Under the pieces are notes generated by a model, which saw only the letters and a program-made list of their open reading frames with translations, did no database searches and had not been told where the DNA came from. From Cryobacterium luteum (GTDB lineage Bacteria > Actinomycetota > Actinomycetes > Actinomycetales > Microbacteriaceae), in NCBI RefSeq assembly GCF_900110125.1, contig NZ_FOCN01000007.1:1-64000 (forward strand): DNA of 64,000 nucleotides, in the 5' to 3' direction. Positions 60,444 to 64,000 of this stretch are shown in pieces (position 1 is the stretch's first letter; every line of letters begins with the position of its first letter). Both the position numbers and the translations under genes were made by a program.

Positions 60444-61331
60444 ATGAGACTGCCCTTCACGCTGCTGATCGACCCCGTGCCCGCCGACTCGCTGCAGCAC
60501 GACTTCGCCGACACCTTCCACGAGATGGATTCCTCGGCGCCTGCCCTGCGCGTCGGGGAGCTGAGCACCCAGCGCGGTGACGGCATCTTTGAAACCCTGG
60601 CCGTCGTCAACGGGCACCCGCAGGAGGTTGAGCCGCACATCAGCCGGCTGCGCAACTCTGCGCGCATCTGCGAGTTGCCGGTGCCGAATGCCGAGCAGTG
60701 GCGGGCTGCGATCGCCTACGCCGTATCGCGCATTCCGCAGCGCGGCGAGATCGCCCTCAAATTCGTGCTCAGCCGCGGCGTCGAGCACGGCCCCGCGCCC
60801 ACCGCCTGGCTGCACGCTGCCGCGGCGGCGGACTTCAGTGCGGTGCGGGCGGACGGCGTGCGCGTGATCACCCTCGACCGTGGCTATCCGCGCGGCGTCG
60901 CCGAGAAGGCGCCCTGGCTGCTGATGGGCGCGAAAACGCTCAGCTACGCCGTGAACATGGCGGCGATTCGTGAGGCCCACCGACGCGGCGCCGATGACAC
61001 CATCTTTCTCACCACCGACGGCTTCGTCATGGAGGGCCCAACTTCGAGCGTCGTGCTGCGCATCGCGGGGGAGTACGTGACTCCCGCGCCGAGCGGCGCG
61101 ATTTTACACGGCACCACGCAGCAGAGCATGTTCGACTACCTGCGCGCGCAGGGCGCCTCCGTCGACTACCGCGACGTCACCGTCGACGAACTTCGCCGAG
61201 CGGATGCCGTCTGGCTCGTCTCCAGCGTGCGCCTGGCCGTCTCCGTGGTCGCCCTCGACGGCTCTGATTTTCCGGCAGATCAGGCGCTGACCGACGCCCT
61301 GAACACCTACCTGCTGGCCCGCACGGCCTAG
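60444..61331 (+). CDS. pabC: Aminotransferase class IV, aminodeoxychorismate lyase type
   Basis: 295 residues. GDGIFETLAVVNGHPQEVEPHISRL at the N-terminus, the PLP lysine in LLMGAKTLSYAVNM (about residue 170), and TTDGFVMEGPTSSVVL. Releases 4-aminobenzoate from aminodeoxychorismate for folate synthesis. A branched-chain or D-amino-acid aminotransferase cannot be excluded from motifs alone. Monocistronic. Confidence 0.82.
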   Translation: MRLPFTLLIDPVPADSLQHDFADTFHEMDSSAPALRVGELSTQRGDGIFETLAVVNGHPQEVEPHISRLRNSARICELPVPNAEQWRAAIAYAVSRIPQRGEIALKFVLSRGVEHGPAPTAWLHAAAAADFSAVRADGVRVITLDRGYPRGVAEKAPWLLMGAKTLSYAVNMAAIREAHRRGADDTIFLTTDGFVMEGPTSSVVLRIAGEYVTPAPSGAILHGTTQQSMFDYLRAQGASVDYRDVTVDELRRADAVWLVSSVRLAVSVVALDGSDFPADQALTDALNTYLLARTA

Positions 61332-61674
61332 GCGGGCGCGGCATCCGCTGGTGCGTCAGTGCGGAAAATCGGCCAGAAACCGGGCAAATCGGTGCCGAAC
61401 CATGGCGGACTGTGAAATTGTCCGCTGCCCCGTACGCCCGGCGCCCAACCGAGCCCTCGTGCCGCCTCGTGCCGCCGAGCCGCCGGGCCCACCCTATGAA
61501 ACCGGGCCCGCGTTAGATCATGGGCCCACTTCCCGGGCCCGGGCCCGGGAAGCCGCGTGGCGCCGAAACCGGGCGGCGGGAAAGTGGGGGACGCGAGCGG
61601 GGAATCCGCTTAACCGGCCCGAATTGGGCCGAACTGCCGCGCCCACTAGGCTCTGGGATGACCGAGAGGAATAA
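61332..61674. other. Intergenic GGGCCC-rich spacer upstream of ugd
   Basis: 343 bp without a gene. GGGCCC occurs repeatedly from 61485 onward, including the 24-bp perfect palindrome CTTCCCGGGCCC/GGGCCCGGGAAG at 61529-61552. A second GGGCCC-rich spacer follows ugd (63010-63105). Confidence 0.5.
61529..61552. repeat. 24-bp perfect palindrome
   Basis: CTTCCCGGGCCC joined to its exact reverse complement without a loop, 123 bp before the ugd start. Could be a regulator site or a cruciform-forming sequence. Confidence 0.6.
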
Positions 61675-62985
61675 ATGAGAATTTCTGTCATTGGATGCGG
61701 CTACCTGGGAGCCGTTCACGCGTCGGCCATGGCCGAGCTGGGACACGACGTCGTTGGAATCGACGTCGACGCGGCCAAGATCGCCCAACTTGCCATCGGC
61801 AAGCCCCCCTTCTTCGAACCCGGACTTCCCGAGGTTCTGACCTCGGCCATGAGTAGTGGTCGCCTGCGGTTCAGCACGGACATAGCGGATGCCGCCGGCT
61901 CGCAGGTGCACTTCATCGCCGTCGGTACTCCGCAGAAGCCCGGCAGCTACAGTGCCGACCTGCGTTACGTGGATGCGTCGATCGAGTCGCTCATCCCGCA
62001 TCTGGCCGACGGTGACCTTGTCGTCGGCAAGAGCACGGTGCCGGTGGGAACCGCCGCGCGCCTCGCCGACCTGATCGAGGCCGGCAGCGGCGCGTCGCTG
62101 GCCTGGAACCCCGAATTTTTGCGCGAGGGATTCGCCGTGCAGGACACCATTAGCCCTGACCGTCTCGTCTACGGGGTGGCGCCCGGCGCTCAAGGCGAGC
62201 ACGCCACCGCGCTGCTCAACCAGATCTACGCCACGGCCCTCGCCGCCGACACCCCTCTGGTCATCACCGACTACGCCACCGCCGAGCTCGTCAAGGTCGC
62301 CGCCAACGCGTTTCTCGCCACCAAGATCAGCTTTATCAACGCCATGGCTGAGATCGCCGAGGTCACCGGCGCCGACGTGACCCAGCTGGCGGATGCCATC
62401 GGCTACGACGGCCGCATCGGCCGCCGTTTCCTGGGTGCCGGCGTCGGTTTCGGCGGCGGATGCCTGCCGAAGGATATTCGTGCCTTCACCGCGCGCGCCG
62501 AAGAGCTGGGGCGCGGTGAGTCCGTGGCCTTCCTCAAGGAGATCGACAAGATCAACCTGCGACGCCGCCAGCGGGTCGTCGACCTCACCGTGGGAGCGCT
62601 CGGCGACTCGGTTTATAACGCCAAGGTCGCGGTGCTCGGCCTGAGTTTCAAGCCGCACTCCGACGACGTGCGCGACTCGCCGGCGCTCGACGTTGCCGTG
62701 CAGTTGCGCGGCCTGGGCGCCGAGGTGGTGGCGACCGACCCGCAGGCCATCGAGAACTCGCGGGCGCGGCATCCGCAGCTGCAGTATTCGTCGTCGCTCG
62801 AAGACACCCTGCGGGGAGCGGATGCCGTCGTGCTCGTCACCGAGTGGCCGGAGTTTCGGCACCTCGACCCAGTTTGGGCCGGCGCGCTCGTGCGCACCAA
62901 GACCGTGGTCGACGGCCGCAACGCCCTCGACCCCGCCGTCTGGCGTGCCGCCGGCTGGACCTACCACGGGCTCGGGCGCCCCTAG
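61675..62985 (+). CDS. ugd: UDP-glucose 6-dehydrogenase
   Basis: 436 residues. NAD motif VIGCGYLGAVHA, KSTVPVGTAARL, the second signature NPEFLREGFAVQDT, and the catalytic Cys in GVGFGGGCLPKDIRAF (about residue 263). Oxidises UDP-glucose (product of GalU encoded at 15974) to UDP-glucuronate for cell-wall or exopolysaccharide. Start ATG 61675 follows GAGAGGAATAA. Flanked on both sides by GGGCCC-rich spacers. Confidence 0.93.
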   Translation: MRISVIGCGYLGAVHASAMAELGHDVVGIDVDAAKIAQLAIGKPPFFEPGLPEVLTSAMSSGRLRFSTDIADAAGSQVHFIAVGTPQKPGSYSADLRYVDASIESLIPHLADGDLVVGKSTVPVGTAARLADLIEAGSGASLAWNPEFLREGFAVQDTISPDRLVYGVAPGAQGEHATALLNQIYATALAADTPLVITDYATAELVKVAANAFLATKISFINAMAEIAEVTGADVTQLADAIGYDGRIGRRFLGAGVGFGGGCLPKDIRAFTARAEELGRGESVAFLKEIDKINLRRRQRVVDLTVGALGDSVYNAKVAVLGLSFKPHSDDVRDSPALDVAVQLRGLGAEVVATDPQAIENSRARHPQLQYSSSLEDTLRGADAVVLVTEWPEFRHLDPVWAGALVRTKTVVDGRNALDPAVWRAAGWTYHGLGRP

Positions 62986-63136
62986 CCCGGGTCTCGTATC
63001 CACCTGCGGGGCCTGTGGACGGGGCCCGGAGCAGTGCTTTCCGGGCCCACCTTCGGCAACCGGGCACAGTCTCTTAACGGGACCCACGGACGGGGCCGGG
63101 GCCCGTCCGAGCTGTACCCGACTTAGACTCGTATCA

Positions 63137-63892
63137 ATGGGGCTTCGGGGAGTGCTCATCGTGGCCCTCGCCGCCGCTGCGGCCTGGGGCGTGCACCTCG
63201 CCATACCGGGTATCCCCGGCTCACGCCGGCCGTCGTGCTCGGAATCGTCGTCGGACAGATCCCGGCCGCACGGCCAATGCTCGCCGGAACCCTTGCGCGC
63301 CCGGCCTGGCCGTCACCGCGAAACCGTTCATGCAGCTCGGGATCGTGCTGCTCGGCCTCACACTCAGCCTGGTCGACATCATGGCGCTCGGTTGGGTGAC
63401 CGTGCGCGAGCACCGTCGCCATCGTGCTCCTCACCTTCGCGGGCACCCTCGGGCTCGGCCGCTGGTTCGGGCTGCCCGGGCATGAGCCCCTACTCATAGC
63501 CACCGGATTCAGCATCTGTGGCGCCTCAGCGATCGGTGCCATGAGCGGGGTCGTCAAGGCCAGGGACGACGAAACTGCCACGCCGATCGCCTTGGTGACC
63601 CTGTGCGGAACCCTCGCGATCGCCGTGCTGCCGCTGCTGTGGCATCCGCTCGGCCTGAGCGCCCTGCAGTTCGGCCACTGGGTCGGCGCCGGCGTGCACG
63701 ACGTTGGCCAGGTTGTCGCAATTGCGCAGATCGCCGGGTCGACCGTGCTGGCCGTGGCCCTCGTCGTCAAACTCCCCCGGTGCAGAACGCAGCAGCGCAG
63801 ATCCGCTGACTCAGCCACCGGCATCCGCCCTCACCGGCGCGGTTGTGACGGTTGGGTAAACAACCGTGGGCGAGTTTGCCTCAATAGCTGAG
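63137..63892 (+). pseudogene. YeiH-family (UPF0324) transporter, multiply frameshifted
   Basis: The ancestral frame is split over at least three frames. MGLRGVLIVALAAAAAWGVH and IPGIPG start in one; TPAVVLGIVVGQIPAARPML and KPFMQLGIVLLGLTLSLVDI follow in another; LLTFAGTLGLGRWFGLPGHE, TGFSICGASAIGAMSGVVKA and GAGVHDVGQVVAIAQIAGS are in a third. These are the conserved helices and GAGVHDVGQV signature of the YeiH putative sulfate exporters. The C-terminal quarter is missing after VVKLPR. The number of lesions makes sequencing error unlikely; it is a decayed gene. Confidence 0.8.
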
Positions 63893-63971
63893 ATTACGTC
63901 ATAATCGCAGGACGTGCCCGAATGTCGGGCCGAACAGGTACCAGTTCCGAAACCCGAGTCGGAGGCTATAC

Positions 63972-64000
63972 ATGTCCGTTCAGTCCGTCCTGGAACGCCA
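63972..64000 (+). CDS. Start of a gene cut by the window edge
   Basis: ATG 63972 with GGAGG eight bases upstream gives MSVQSVLER before the window ends. Too short to identify. The 80 bp before it are AT-richer than the surroundings and probably contain its promoter. Confidence 0.5.

Noticed and set aside
1-64000. CRISPR arrays, rRNA genes, prophage structural genes
   Set aside because: No regularly spaced direct repeats, rRNA sequences or phage head/tail genes were seen; the only mobile traces are the island end at 1-2074 and the palindromic repeats near 48-51 kb.

Overview
The window is high-GC DNA with dense, often ATGA-overlapping genes, GTG starts, a SigK/RskA pair, a SepX/GlpR-type divisome gene and a heavily repeated CGGATGC/GCATCCG heptamer. 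Together these suggest an actinobacterium, most likely a member of the Microbacteriaceae (inference from family content and sequence style; no taxonomic marker gene such as 16S rRNA is present).

Layout. 1-2074 is the right end of a mobile island: the 3' part of an IS30-type transposase, an AbiEi/AbiEii type IV toxin-antitoxin pair, and a duplicated tRNA 3' end that looks like an attachment site. 2075-3087 is sparse and holds a short gene for a protein with only sigma region 2. 3088-9266 carries a 1313-residue Pls/PosA-type single-module peptide synthetase whose adenylation pocket reads like a lysine code, an M1 metallopeptidase directly behind it and a Sfp-type phosphopantetheinyl transferase close by. 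This looks like a locus for a cationic isopeptide homopolymer related to epsilon-poly-lysine. 9331-18770 is chromosomal backbone: corA, a degenerate helicase/endonuclease-like giant, mscL, a FmdB zinc ribbon, 5-formyl-THF cyclo-ligase, galU, a GNAT acetyltransferase, sepX/glpR and tRNA-Ala(CGC). 18840-25530 holds an IclR regulator with a divergent CoA-transferase pair, a two-component system whose response regulator lacks the phospho-acceptor aspartate, two secreted or membrane-anchored Asp/Ser/Gly-rich proteins, a 5'-truncated membrane ORF and a conserved hypothetical gene.

25764-50557 is a nearly continuous 25 kb aromatic-acid catabolic region. A MarR regulator (PhdR-like) sits beside phdB-C-D-E and phdA homologues, which shorten CoA-activated phenylpropanoid side chains. 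A PadR regulator (VanR-like) faces vanA and a frameshifted vanB (vanillate demethylation). An NMT1/SsuA-type ABC importer has two binding proteins. An IclR regulator faces pobA-pcaH-pcaG-pcaB-pcaL(DC)-pcaI-pcaJ-pcaF, the complete protocatechuate branch of the beta-ketoadipate pathway. The logic is ferulate/p-coumarate to vanillate/4-hydroxybenzoate, then protocatechuate, then succinyl-CoA plus acetyl-CoA. Each block has a matching palindromic operator candidate. The block ends in a truncated alcohol dehydrogenase bracketed by three copies of a palindromic repeat, then a second acyl-CoA dehydrogenase.

50986-64000 is mixed housekeeping: AlaX-type editing protein, a 40-residue Lys-rich protein, thrE, an acyl-CoA dehydrogenase family protein, a DUF4349 lipoprotein, a small amphipathic helix protein, an alpha/beta hydrolase, an SDR, sigK-rskA, pabC, ugd between GGGCCC-rich spacers, a decayed YeiH-type transporter and the first codons of one more gene at the edge.
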